Of a DNA stretch of 64,000 nt, positions 25,136 through 35,207 are shown piece by piece. Both the position numbers and the translations under genes were made by a program. The notes under the pieces are model-generated. The model did no database searches. It saw only the letters and a list, made by a program, of their open reading frames with translations, and was not told where the DNA came from. Location of the stretch: assembly GCA_936440205.1 (NCBI GenBank), contig OW387147.1:21601629-21665628 (forward strand), written 5' to 3'. This DNA is from Lepidonotus clava. Taxonomy: Eukaryota; Annelida; Polychaeta; Phyllodocida; Polynoidae. How positions within the stretch are numbered: the stretch's first letter is position 1; every line of letters begins with the position of its first letter.

Positions 25136-25829
25136 CGTAAAGTAACTCACAATGTGGCCTGATTAAGGCGCCTTAACCGTAATGACAACGGGCACCCGAT
25201 TAAAACTAACTAGACGACGCACAGTGTGGGGTAATTGAATCCCACTTGAAGTTTGTTGTAGCTCGACTATGGATGGAAGATGCAGTCTTCGTACCTTGAA
25301 AGGCAAACCTTTTTTGTAGTATTGCTATTAAGATATACTTATTTAATCTTTTTCTGTCCCCTTAGTTAGTTATGGTTGAGACCCCTCTGCGGGGATTTAT
25401 TGATCAAGTCTCTCTCGGAATTACATTTCAAAATCTCCAACAAAGAATATATTATTAGATTTACTGTATAATCTTTGAACCTAGGATAGGCCTATTTCAG
25501 ACCCCTTCCAACCCATGATTGTGGCAAAACATATAATATTATAATCTGTCGAAAAACTGGACCAGAATGAATCCCTTAATCTTGCTGTGTATTTCGACAG
25601 GTAAGCCAGCAGGTCCCCTCTGATTTTACAACTTAACTTAAATACCCATCCCCCACCATACCCAAACGCCTAACCCAATTGAGCTTCTCCATAGAGATTC
25701 GTATATATTGTGGAGCAGCTCTCAGCATTACAGCATAGATGGCAGAAACAAAGTCAACTGTCTCATCCACTGCTACAGATCTTCATTTAGCCTGATCAAG
25801 ATTATCTGTAGAAATGGTTGCCCCCTCAC
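25136..25829. other. Unannotated DNA with a ratchet-like splice motif
   Basis: Mostly AT-rich. On the plus strand TGTATTTCGACAG/GTAAGCC near 25587-25606 joins an acceptor-like and a donor-like sequence directly. No coding sequence recognised. Confidence 0.45.
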
Positions 25830-25982
25830 CTGCTTATTGTTGGCAACTAATGAGAAGAAATAGTTGGGTTCATAGTCCGGACGTCCGTTTCCTTTAATGT
25901 GTGAATACAGCGCCAGGTATCCTCTGGATGTATTGCAAACGGCTACACTCGTGATAGAAACAGACAGTAACTCCAGTCTGTC
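25830..25982 (-). CDS. Candidate exon, FGF-like beta-trefoil pattern
   Basis: On the minus strand a 51-codon open frame ends in a strong donor, AAGCAG/GTGAGG. The chosen start follows TACGTAAG, shortly after a branch-like TTACTAAT; an in-frame stop lies further upstream. Residues LELLSVSITSVAV then RGYLAL follow the spacing of the FGF core (LEFISIAVGLVSIRG then GLYLGM in FGF9/16/20), and YFFSLVANN could match the later CVFRE...N segment. Secreted FGFs signal through receptor tyrosine kinases. The exon runs further than the usual second FGF exon, and no flanking FGF exons were found, so the family call is tentative. Being coding is more likely than being FGF. Confidence 0.38.
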
Positions 25983-26095
25983 CTTACGTATAGTATTAGT
26001 AAAGAACTACTTTCTCTCTGTATTCGAAAAAGGAATAAACTTCCATCAAATTACATTTGGCTTGAATCTATCTACTTCACTAAAATAAAGTAGCC

Positions 26096-26245
26096 CAGGG
26101 GCGGATCCCGGGGGGGGGGGGGCGTACGAGCCTTGCCCCCCCACCCCCTCCCCTGTTAAATCATGTTTAAAAAGGGGCCCCCTCCCCCGTACATCCATGT
26201 TTTTGGCCCCCCCCCCCCCTCTACAAATTCCTGGGTCCGCCCCTG
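26096..26245. mobile_element. Short MITE with CAGGGGCGGATCC termini
   Basis: It starts CAGGGGCGGATCC and ends GGGTCCGCCCCTG, flanked by TAGCC on both sides (26091-26095 and 26246-26250). The 150-bp interior is almost all G- or C-runs. This terminus is common in short hAT-like animal MITEs, by recollection. Homopolymer lengths here are likely to be unreliable in any assembly. Confidence 0.75.
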
Positions 26246-27900
26246 TAGCCTATATCATTAAATATGGCCTTACGTCTTATTTAGCTGATACATGGCGTGC
26301 AGAATCGTAATGTACGACTAAGTAAGTTTGCTTACACAAAGATAAGTTCTTCCTACAAAGAATTCGATTAGGAGAATTTATTTCGATGGAAACGGAAGTA
26401 GGCGCCTTTTACAGGAGATCGTAAACCTCATAACAGTCAACCCTATGTAATATAGTGGGTAAAATATTGTAAGTTTACAATATTCATGGTATCGAGAAAC
26501 TTAACAATGTAGCGGTAATCCCAACGTTAGTGATGGCATGAATCAGCGTTTTGCAATCACCACAAACACAAAACAAATTTTGTCAGAGGTCTTGTTTTTA
26601 GTGAAAACTAAGAAAGGGTGCTCGGGTTATAAAAAGATGATGGGAAAGATCCGCCCCTGACCCCCCCTTTCTCTTGTTGCGAGTTCCCTGAAGACGCTTT
26701 TTAAACCACCCTGAGATGGCACTAGTCAAGTGTCATAATTAGTTCTCTGTGATGTAATTGCTCCGAGAGGAAAAAGAAGGGAAATTATCTTTATTTCATA
26801 AAGTTCTTATAGAGGACAAGACACAATCACTGAACTGTTTTATTGTTCCATTGTGTTTCGTTAAATGTCATAATTACGTCTCTGCTGTAATGGCTTTCAA
26901 CTACATGAAAATGTTAAAATGAAGAGAATGAAGGAAAAATAAAACACTATTTCTAATTCACATTTTAGTTGCAATAATGAGAGAAGATAATTAGGCTCAG
27001 CGCTGGTCATAGGTGAGGCTTGATTTACACCATATGCAAATACTGGGCGACAGTGGGCATGTTTCTTCAAAATTACGTTTCTGGACAGAATGATAAAACA
27101 CAACTTTTCAAAATATACTTTTCTAATTCTTTTAACTCGAATTCGTCCATCGGAAATGATTAACAATTGTTTCTCTATTATTCAACATCATTTTTCACAA
27201 CTTAAATTAAATCGCATGTAATTCGCCTACAAATTCGCCCAGTGTGAACGCGGCTTAACTGAGACAAAGTGCTTGGACCTAGTCGGGTGTGTAAAGGTCG
27301 GGCCACTTTACCAGCTGATTACCCCGAACCGAGTTAGCGCGGCCTCAACTTTCTTAGCTCAACTTGACACGCCCTTAGGCCCGGGGGGCGATTCCCCGCC
27401 TAATTAGATAGACCTGTCCGTCCGTGAGGGAACAAGCGAGGCGCGAATCTGTCAGCCTGTATCTCACCTTTTACTTTATCTGATCTGGTTCCCAGGCCTT
27501 AGGCATAAAAGGTAAAGTGGTTCTATGTTCGTAAGAAGAGAAGACTTGTTCTGGGAAGTAAGGCCTAAGATTTCCTCATCTTTGCGGCCTGTGCCTTTTT
27601 ATTAGTACTTGACCTTTTCTACTGTAAGGGGATAATAAGCATCCGCCCATATCTATGACTGTGTCGAATGGGGTTAGAAAGTGTCAAGTTTGTGACAAAC
27701 AAGTGGGGAAAGTTTTATTGTATTTTTCGTTGAAGTTTCTTTATTGGCCAAAAAAAAGAAAGAAAACATGACCACAACATTCGAGACGGTGAGGATTTTC
27801 TTCTACGTTTTGTTTTCAATTATGTTTTGTACCATTGGTTTAGTCTTTCAGCACTAGTCAACTTAACTGGGAGCATTTGAATACATCCTTATTTTCTTTC
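26246..27900. other. Unannotated; spaced duplicate at 26728 and 26863
   Basis: Two related 31-33 bp words share GTCATAATTA, then CTCTG and TGTAAT (26728-26760 and 26863-26893), 135 bp apart in AT-rich DNA. A decayed MITE-like end (GCCCAGTGTGAACGCGGCTTAA) lies near 27238. No gene recognised. Confidence 0.45.
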
Positions 27901-27981
27901 AGACAAGAGCAAAGGTTTTAAGTGTTTTTTTTTTTTTTTTAAAACTGCTTCTTGATATGAAACCTTCAGTAGTCAGTTACA

Positions 27982-28245
27982 AATGGAAACAGTTCTAAAA
28001 CTCAAAAGCAGCACTGTGAGTGAAGTTCAATGACTGAAAGCCCAAGTCCACTGCATCAAAGCTGGTAATGAAAATGCCAAGGCTTTGGAGGCACCACAGA
28101 AGCAAACCGTCTGTTCTTTTGACTTTGATCTGTCTCACTTTGGTATGCCGAAAAGAAGATGGTATCTTTTCTATATTGATGAAACAGGCCTAGATAAAAA
28201 GGAAGTCTTGATGAGTACAGATCGGGAAAGGGGCTGGGGTTTGTG
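27982..28245 (+). pseudogene. Possible broken PUS3 N-terminal fragment
   Basis: A plus-strand frame from ATG at 27982 reads a charged, coil-like stretch (METVLKLKSS, later LKAQVHCIKAGNENAKALE) and then FDFDLSHFG with MPKRR. One in-frame TGA lies at about 28030-28032. The arrangement of a coiled N-terminus, then FDF, then a Lys-Arg-rich stretch resembles tRNA pseudouridine synthase 3, which modifies U38/U39 of tRNA anticodon arms. After MPKRR the expected catalytic-domain sequence does not follow, and the frame ends near 28245. A poly-T run lies upstream at 27926-27941. I read it as a truncated copy or a chance frame. Confidence 0.25.
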
Positions 28246-28259
28246 AGTTGTGTCCCCTT

Positions 28260-28778
28260 CTGGGGGTTCTAATTCAGAGCGTGCCTTTGTTGGCCGGGAG
28301 TACTGTTTTGGTTCTTTTAGGGAATCTCTTGTATGTCTAAGTTTTGCTTGAGAAAATTATCTTTTAGGTTTTTGTATCCCATTCATTTCTTGTCAATACA
28401 TCGCCATCTCAGGGTAGTAAGGCTGTGGCTGTTGTCACTGTTGGGTTTTGTATCAAAATAGCCATAGTTCCCTTATAAAAGAAGTATAGATAGCAAGCTA
28501 TGAAGCCCATAGATGATAGAATGGCCAGAGAACTACAATGCGTTGAGAGTATATACACAAAAGGTAAGGTCGGGTGGACATAACTTACGGCAATCAAGCA
28601 ATGTGAGGAAGGGAGATCAGAACAACCAGGTTTGGAGAAAAGATTAATTTAAATCTCAGTAAAGGGCCAGGTCGGGGACAGTCAATTGCCCCAAGAGAAC
28701 CTCAGTAACACTGAGCCTTGCCAAAAGAGACCTCAGATGTACAAGGTGATAGAGGCCGGGGGAGAGAGCTACTCATCT
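28260..28778. other. Nothing recognisable
   Basis: No gene, repeat or clear regulatory combination seen. Confidence 0.55.
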
Positions 28779-29135
28779 CGGTCTGTGAGCTCCTTCGACC
28801 CAGTATGTAGTCTGTGACCTGTTTGCCCTAGTCTGTGAGCAGCTTTCACTAAGTCTGTTGCTCCAGGGTTGCTCCGCCGGTCTTTGAGCTGCTCCCGGCC
28901 GGTCTTTCAGCTGCTCCGGCCAGGTCTGTGAGCTGCTCACCCCAGTCTGTGAGTGGCTCAAGCCTGGTCTTTTAACTGCTAACCCCAGTCTATGAACTGC
29001 GCTGACTGGTCTGTGATCTGCTCTAGTCTCGTCTTTGAGCTGCTCGCCTCGGTCTGTGAGTTCCTCAGCTCGGTCTATGAACTGCTCCGGCTGGTCTGTG
29101 ATCTCTCTGGTCTGGTCTTTGAGCTGCTCGCCTCG
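28779..29135. repeat. 21-bp minisatellite built on GTCTGTGAGCTGCTC
   Basis: About 16 degenerate units of 21-22 bp follow the pattern GTCTGTGAGCTGCTCGCCTCG, with the last part most variable. Because 21 is a multiple of three, the minus strand stays open for 155 codons with a seven-residue pattern (EQLKDET-like). I regard that frame as a by-product. Each unit carries the GAGCTGCTC word that is over-represented elsewhere in the window. Confidence 0.85.
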
Positions 29136-29855
29136 GGCAACGTCTGAGAGCAACTCCGCTAAGACAGAGAGGTGAGGACAAACTGGACGCCCCGGGCCAT
29201 GTCTGAGAAGGTGGGGAGGGAGCGGGGTGTTTGAGGGCAAGAGCTAGCTGAGAGGTGTGAGAGGGGAAGTGAACAGAGAGGGTTGACATGGGCGCGGCGG
29301 TAGCTTGCGGCACTAGACTAAATGCTGTATTCCAAATGCCCAACTTACACGCATTCAGTACAAGTATATCATGCTGATTATTGGCTGTTATATGTCATAA
29401 GAAAGGACTTTCAATATACAAGTGTTCCTACAAAGTAGTTTATAGAAAAGGTAATATGTATCTGGCTCTTATGCTGCGTGCAAATCCGAATTAACTTGTG
29501 TGAAGAACCTAAGCCATGATAATCTAGAATGTAAAACTTGCTACCTACGTACTATATCTATATACCTTATGTTCAAAAGTTCATGTTCACGGTTATGTTA
29601 CAGCAGTATGCAAAGAAAAAGAACTGTAGAGATCCTGGAATTTAGCGGACCAGACGATGTTAACATGTTGCTTGGCCTGAACCAGGCACAACGCAATCTG
29701 AGCAGAAGCCATTTGTCATAAAATATCACAAAAGGCATTGACGCTCTCCACCCATCCCAGGATGTCAGCCCCATGGAACACGCATGCAATCATGACGTTA
29801 GAGGGTCCGGCTTGGGCCCTCAGAACTCGCCAATTTCCTGACTTTTCTACACTAG
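29136..29855. other. Unannotated
   Basis: A strong minus-strand donor (CTTAC near 29344-29348) lies here, but the only open upstream frame is short and unfamiliar. Nothing else recognised. Confidence 0.5.
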
Positions 29856-30109
29856 CTCCTCTCGTGACGACCATTCATTAAAAGTTACATTTTGGGGCGC
29901 GTCCTCTGCAGGGCGCCAAACGAGCCCCAGTTTGTCTCCATAACGTGACAGCGGTTTGCCGCGCCGCCCCGCGCCGCCCCGTGCCGCGCGGCCTTTTGGA
30001 CAGCCGCGTGTTCTAATGAGGGTAATCCGGGCGCGGTAAGAAGGCCACCTGTCGCCGGCCTCCCCACCTTCCCCGGCCTCCACGCCCCCGGCCTCCACGC
30101 CCCAGCGGC
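29856..30109. promoter_or_regulatory. CpG island
   Basis: Dense CpG with CGCGCCGCCCCGCGCCGCC-type runs at 29959-29990 and a donor-like GCG/GTAAGA near 30036. It is probably a promoter or first exon of an unrecognised gene, but no exon could be framed with confidence. Confidence 0.4.
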
Positions 30110-31345
30110 CCCAGGCTAATTCGCGCCCCCAATGGCTTCAACGGGGTTAGGGGAAGGGAGGGGTGGAGGTTTTGGCCAGGGTGTGGTTTAGGTTATGGCC
30201 ATGGCCAGAGCTAATTCTCAGCCAACATGCCTTTAACTGGGATTGAGGGTGGGGCAGGGGCAGGGACAGGGGCTGGGGATGAGAGGGGTTGTGGTTTTGA
30301 GCAGGGTGTAGTTTGGGATATGGCCATGACCAGTTCTGGGGGTGTTCGCCCCAGGGTGTTAGCCCCAGGCTAATTCTCGGCCCTTATGCCTTCACAAAGG
30401 ACAGGGGCTAGGAGTGCACATGTTTTGGGTTATGGCCAGGACCAGTTCTAGGGATGTTCACCTGTTAGCCCAAGGCTAATCCTCGGCCTAAAAGCCTTCA
30501 GTAGGGGCAGGGGTTTTGGTCAAAAGGTGGTTTGGGTTTAGTCCTTTCAAGACCTAGATACCTCTTGCATAATAGTTTGGGTTATGACCATGGCCAGTTC
30601 TGGGGGTGTTCGCTGTTTAATAGCCCCGGGCTGCAGAAGCCCGGGATGGGAGGGTTATGACCATAGACAATTCTAGGGGTGGTCTCCTCTTACCTCCAGG
30701 CACTGAGAGGGGTGGTGGTTATGGTCAGGGTGCGGTTTGGGTTTTGACTGTGGCAAGGTGCCAAGGTGCTCACACGACGGCTGGGGTTATGACCTTGGCA
30801 AGGTACAAGGGTTCTTTGCTGTTAGCAATAGGCTTATTCCTGGCCGAGTGATGCCACTGTATGAACATAAAAAATCCGGAAAATTGGTGAAACACACTTT
30901 CCGGATTGTAAGCAGGAAGAAACCGGATTTTAAGCAGGAAGAAATAAAGGTAAAGAATGACACGTCATGTACATTCTGACATGAAAAGAGGTTTAAAAAG
31001 TAATATCTGTTGTCTAAGAATGCACATTTTGTAATTTGTTTTCCCCTTAACATTACAATTGTCTGAAAATGTGGCTGCAGTGAAAAATCCGGAAATCCGG
31101 AAAAAGAAGGAAAAGTGGCATCTCTGCTGGCCCAAAAGCCTTCAACTTGGGCAGATGCTGGGGTAGGGAATGGAAGGAGGTGGAGTTTGGTTGGGACACA
31201 GTTGGGGCCACTGCTACGGCAAGAGGGGAGGATATTCAGCTTTGCCGTTGGTTAATTCGTAGGGAGGCTGGGAGGGGCGGGGGTTTTGGTCAGGGTGCGG
31301 TTTCACCTGAGAGCGATGGGATTATTCTTAACCCCAATACCTTTT
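30110..31345. repeat. Decayed tandem array of GC-rich units, about 100-170 bp
   Basis: Recurring blocks occur in the same order: AGGCTAATTCTCGGCC, then ATGCCTTCA, then a G-rich run with AGGGGTTTTGGTCAGGGTG, then TTATGGCCATGGCCAGTTCT and GGGGGTGTTCGCC. Starts are visible near 30113, 30209, 30368 and 30473, with weaker ones further on. A MITE interrupts the array at 30845-31126, so the array is older than that insertion. Confidence 0.6.
30845..31126. mobile_element. hAT-like MITE, CAGAGATGCCA family, copy 2
   Basis: The right end AGTGGCATCTCTG matches copy 1 (7289-7523). The left end GAGTGATGCCACT is one base longer than the family terminus. CTGGCC-like bases flank both sides. Near both ends it has TCCGGAAA words in place of the TAGGAAA words of copy 1. 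It is non-coding. Confidence 0.6.
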
Positions 31346-32731
31346 AACAGCGGTCGGGGCAGTATGATTACCTACAACTTGGTTATCAATTACAAGGTTC
31401 AACCTTTGATCCTTCAGGTCCAACGATTTTGACCCAAATGGCAGTTTTTCTGTAATAGCTCATGGGAATTAAGAACGGTAATAGCAAACAACATGACATG
31501 AAGTCAGGAGGGAAATTACATTATAGATGTTATATGGCAAGTCGTCATGGTCATACCCAACATAGTTCCTGGGACAGAAAAACAACCATGTTTTTCCATG
31601 TTTGCTAATTAATCACAAATCATGTAATTCCATACCAGAATTCTTCAGAACCGTGTTAATTCATGGTCGCTAGGATGCCATTAGTTCAAAAACATCAAGA
31701 AAATTCAGGGGGCTCATTGCGTATGGTAGGTCATGATTTTCACATTTGACTGCTGGACCATTTGGACTTTTTTAATTATTAAAAAGTTGGGAGTAAAATG
31801 GCGTCCCTCTAGAGTCACAGTGACTACCAGACACCAGTTGACTTTTATTGAACCCTTCCTGGCTTGGACCAGTGACACTGGAGCAAATTAGCCCAGCAAA
31901 TCAGATCGATTAAAGCACCCTAACAGGCAATTAAAGCCAAACGTGCCTGGAATATGCCCTCACTAATGTCACCGACCCAGCGGTACCCTTTGCAGGCCCG
32001 ACCCCCTATTTGTTGTGAATTATCGTGACCCCTGACATCTTACACAAATAGACTGCCCCCGGGTGTGGTAAAGATCAAACTAGGTGGTCATTTGTCTTGG
32101 TGGCGTCCAGCCAAAGCCCAGGAGAGAGGGGAATTTGTAGCAAGGGCGACTGATATGGACACAACCTCTGGTATGGGTGTTTTATGGACAATTAAATCAT
32201 GAATGGAGGATAGCAATGGCGAGAGACTGCCACACTGCATAGTTTGTTTGCTGAGATTAAAGAAACTTTTTTGTTTTCCTTTTTTTATTTTATAAAAGAA
32301 ATTCTCACCAATTCATATGAATATCCTCTATCTAGTAAACGATTAGGTCACACTGAGTTACAGATAAAAGAATCAATAAAATAGACATGGTGGATTCTGA
32401 TGAAACACTACAAGCAGTGTGGAAAAGAGGGCAAATTAGAAATGTATTTCCTTCGAATTCTTACTGCATGTATTAGGAACGTGACATATTACAAGGTTAC
32501 TTCAGACTATTTGAAATATTTGATCATGTAAAATCTAAACATTGGAATCCCTTAAACAAGATGTATGAGAACAGCAGTGCTCCAGCTACAGCGGGCGTTT
32601 CATCAGACGTTCCAGATACTGAACGGACTCCAGTATCACTTAACATATAACCTCTTACAGCACAGCAACTGGAGAAAAGTCAGACGTTGGTCAAAGTCCT
32701 TGATACTAAGGGCGGTCTCCGGCAAAGGTCA
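31346..32731. other. Nothing recognisable
   Basis: AT-rich DNA with short GC patches. No gene or repeat seen. Confidence 0.55.
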
Positions 32732-32814
32732 ACCTCCTCCAGGGTGGCAGGGGCCGGGGCTAATTGATGGTTAGAGGCGGTCAGTGAGTGTCCTCTGCCC
32801 ACCCTGGAGGAGGT
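32732..32814. repeat. Inverted repeat of the CTCCAGGGTGG word
   Basis: Left arm ACCTCCTCCAGGGTGGCAG (32732-32750) and right arm CTGCCCACCCTGGAGGAGGT (32795-32814) pair with one extra base and a 44-base spacer. A third copy of CTCCTCCAGGGTGG lies near 32896. The whole 32700-33060 stretch is rich in this word. Confidence 0.65.
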
Positions 32815-33115
32815 CATATCCTGCTACATGCTGCCCAACTGACCATTTCCTGCCCATCTGACCTGCCCCTGCCCGACCAGCCTCAACCTACTGACCACTC
32901 CTCCAGGGTGGGGGAGGACTCCTTTCCGGAGACAGGGTAGCTGGTCAGGATGGACTCAAATTGTAGGTTAGGAAAGATAGTCAGGGACAGGCTGGAGGAT
33001 CTATGTGCTCCAGTGGTGAATAGTGGTGATGGCCCCTGGAGCTACTCCAGGGCTAAGGCCGTTCAAGTCTGAGGGAAGCTCTGATACTTAAGTCCTATTC
33101 GTCTGATCATAGTCC

Positions 33116-33300
33116 AGGGTCCCCACTGAAATTTCGTGATCAAATTCCCTGTGTTTTCCATGAGTTTTCCCTGCCCCCATTTAAATTGTTCCTTCATATA
33201 TCGTTAAGATATTTAATATCGTTAATCTTATCGTTCAGATATTAAATATCTTAACGATATATGAAGTTTCTGAGTGGGGGAAATGAAATTGTACTCTTAG
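33116..33300. repeat. Perfect 28-bp inverted repeat inside a possible MITE remnant
   Basis: Arms at 33193-33220 and 33238-33265 (starting TTCATATATCGTTAAG) are exact reverse complements, with a 17-base spacer. Outside them CCCCCA (about 33174) and TGGGGG (about 33276) can also pair. The sequence CAGGGTCCCCACTG at 33116-33129 resembles an hAT-type terminus, but no matching right end was found. Confidence 0.7.
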
Positions 33301-35190
33301 AAAAGAGCTCCCGAATCTTAAGAGTTAGAAAACCCAAAGACTGGACATTCCCTGACTGCTGTGTTTTGGTCAAATTTCCAAATGATAAAATGTCAGAATA
33401 ATTTAATTTCACTGAACTGTTATTTCAAGAATATGAACTAGGCGGAAAACCACCTTTTCTGCATTGCATTTTCTGATTCTAGAATTATTTTTCATCAAAG
33501 TATATAATACTGCACACCCAAAACGTACTAAACAAACGTCCATGAAAGTAGTGTATGGAAATGGGAATGCTCCTCAGGCTGGCTCCTTTTCGGAATTCCC
33601 TGCTGAATATATCCTGTTATTCATTGCTTTTACTTATCTGCTAATGCATTGGTAATGATATTCTAGGAATATGTTTTTACTCAGTCGCATCTTGGTGATA
33701 CATGGCCATTGCAGTTACCATGCAGGGAAAACAGGTAGAGGTCACCCGTGTATACAGTAATACATAGGGACTCTGAAAGGAGGCTCTATGTGAAGGATGG
33801 CGGCTGAAGAAGGTTAACTGGATGTATCAATATTATGCTGGTTCCGTAAGCTATGGTTACATAAGATCGGTAGCTATGGGTTCTAGTGACCATATACAGA
33901 AGGCCTTTGGTGTGTTTTTTTATTTATCTAGATATGTATCATTCCTGAGGTAAATATACTGCACCAAACACAAACTTCATTAAAGAGACCAAATATTTCA
34001 TACAACTTTTATGTACATTGTAATTGTGAATAAATTTGGAACACAAGCTGCTTTCGTTTGTCATTAATTTACTTAATTAGGAGAGAAGTAAATGACATGT
34101 CCCATGTAAAATATTTAGTCTTCGGCAAATTGAGTTAAGGTGTTTTCAGTGAGTCGGAAATGAGATGGGAGTTGTCAAAATACAGTTTGACGGGGGAATT
34201 ATGGTAATATCTGCAATGCAGAAAATGGCTAAAAGAACGTAACTCTTTCAATATTAACATTTTTCTAAATCATGTAAAAAGGTAATGAATTTCATTCAAA
34301 CGTATTTACGGGTAACTGTCGCTATACCCTATTTCACATAGCTGTTATTTCCCTATGTCTAGGCCTATAAGGATCTTTAGAGTTTCTGCAGACTTCGATG
34401 AGCCTACAAGTGATGTAAGAATGTGCACTACAATAATTAATCTACATGATGGTAAATAACCCAATGACGATTCGGCACACATCCCTAATTATGACTATTA
34501 CATTCACTTAGTCGTTCTTGCATAATACTAACAGAGTGAATGTGTGGGTATTCGAGGACAAGGGCGACTAATTGGATATAATTCTATAGGTCCCTATCCA
34601 ACAATTAATCAGATTAACAGTGTTGAGTAATAGAATTCGGCATCCATGAATCATCTGCATAGACCTACAATTGGCGAATGACCCGAGTCACTCCACGTAA
34701 CTTTCTGCTGTGGTACTGTCATTGTGGGGACATTCTTATATGGTTTCAGACGGAAATCGTCATACGTAGCCTATATTTCCGGGAATGTTGTGATAGGTGA
34801 GACGGGCAGAAATATCTGCGTTTTTAGAGATAAGTACGTAAATATCAAGAGATGGCCCTTCAAACGTGGGCAGTGCTAACTGTGCTGGTACCCATTCCTG
34901 TATCGGAATTAGTACTCAGATAGGCCTACTTCGAGAACAATGCAAGAAGGTGACGAGAATCAATTAAAAGAACCTCCAAATCTACAGAAACAGCAATTTA
35001 CTACAAACTAGCTATGCCCCCCCCCCCTCTCCACACGCCATTCTCTGACAACACCTTCATCCAGGGGGGCACTGCAAGGGGGTGGTCGGTTAAAGAGACA
35101 AGCCCATGGAGGGAGACCCTGGAGGGGTGGAGTGGAGGGGGCACAAGCCCGGGGCAAGTTACCAGGGGACAGGTCTGATCCCTCCAGTGT
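33301..35190. other. Nothing recognisable
   Basis: AT-rich DNA with TAGGCCTA copies near 34359 and 34919. No gene called. Confidence 0.55.
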
Positions 35191-35193
35191 CCC

Positions 35194-35207
35194 GTTGACA
35201 TGGTAAC
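35194..35207. promoter_or_regulatory. RFX X-box-like site, one mismatch
   Basis: GTTGACATGGTAAC differs from the RFX consensus at one position. It lies in a GC-rich stretch with CTGGAGG and CCTCCAG words (35120-35190). Confidence 0.25.

Noticed and set aside
27000-27262. MITE with end GCCCAGTGTGAACGCGGCTTAA
   Set aside because: The right end looks like a known MITE style, but the left end could not be matched by more than a few bases.
28773-29240. 155-codon minus-strand ORF with heptad-like repeats
   Set aside because: The 21-bp period of the minisatellite keeps the frame open and makes the seven-residue pattern. It has no independent coding signs.
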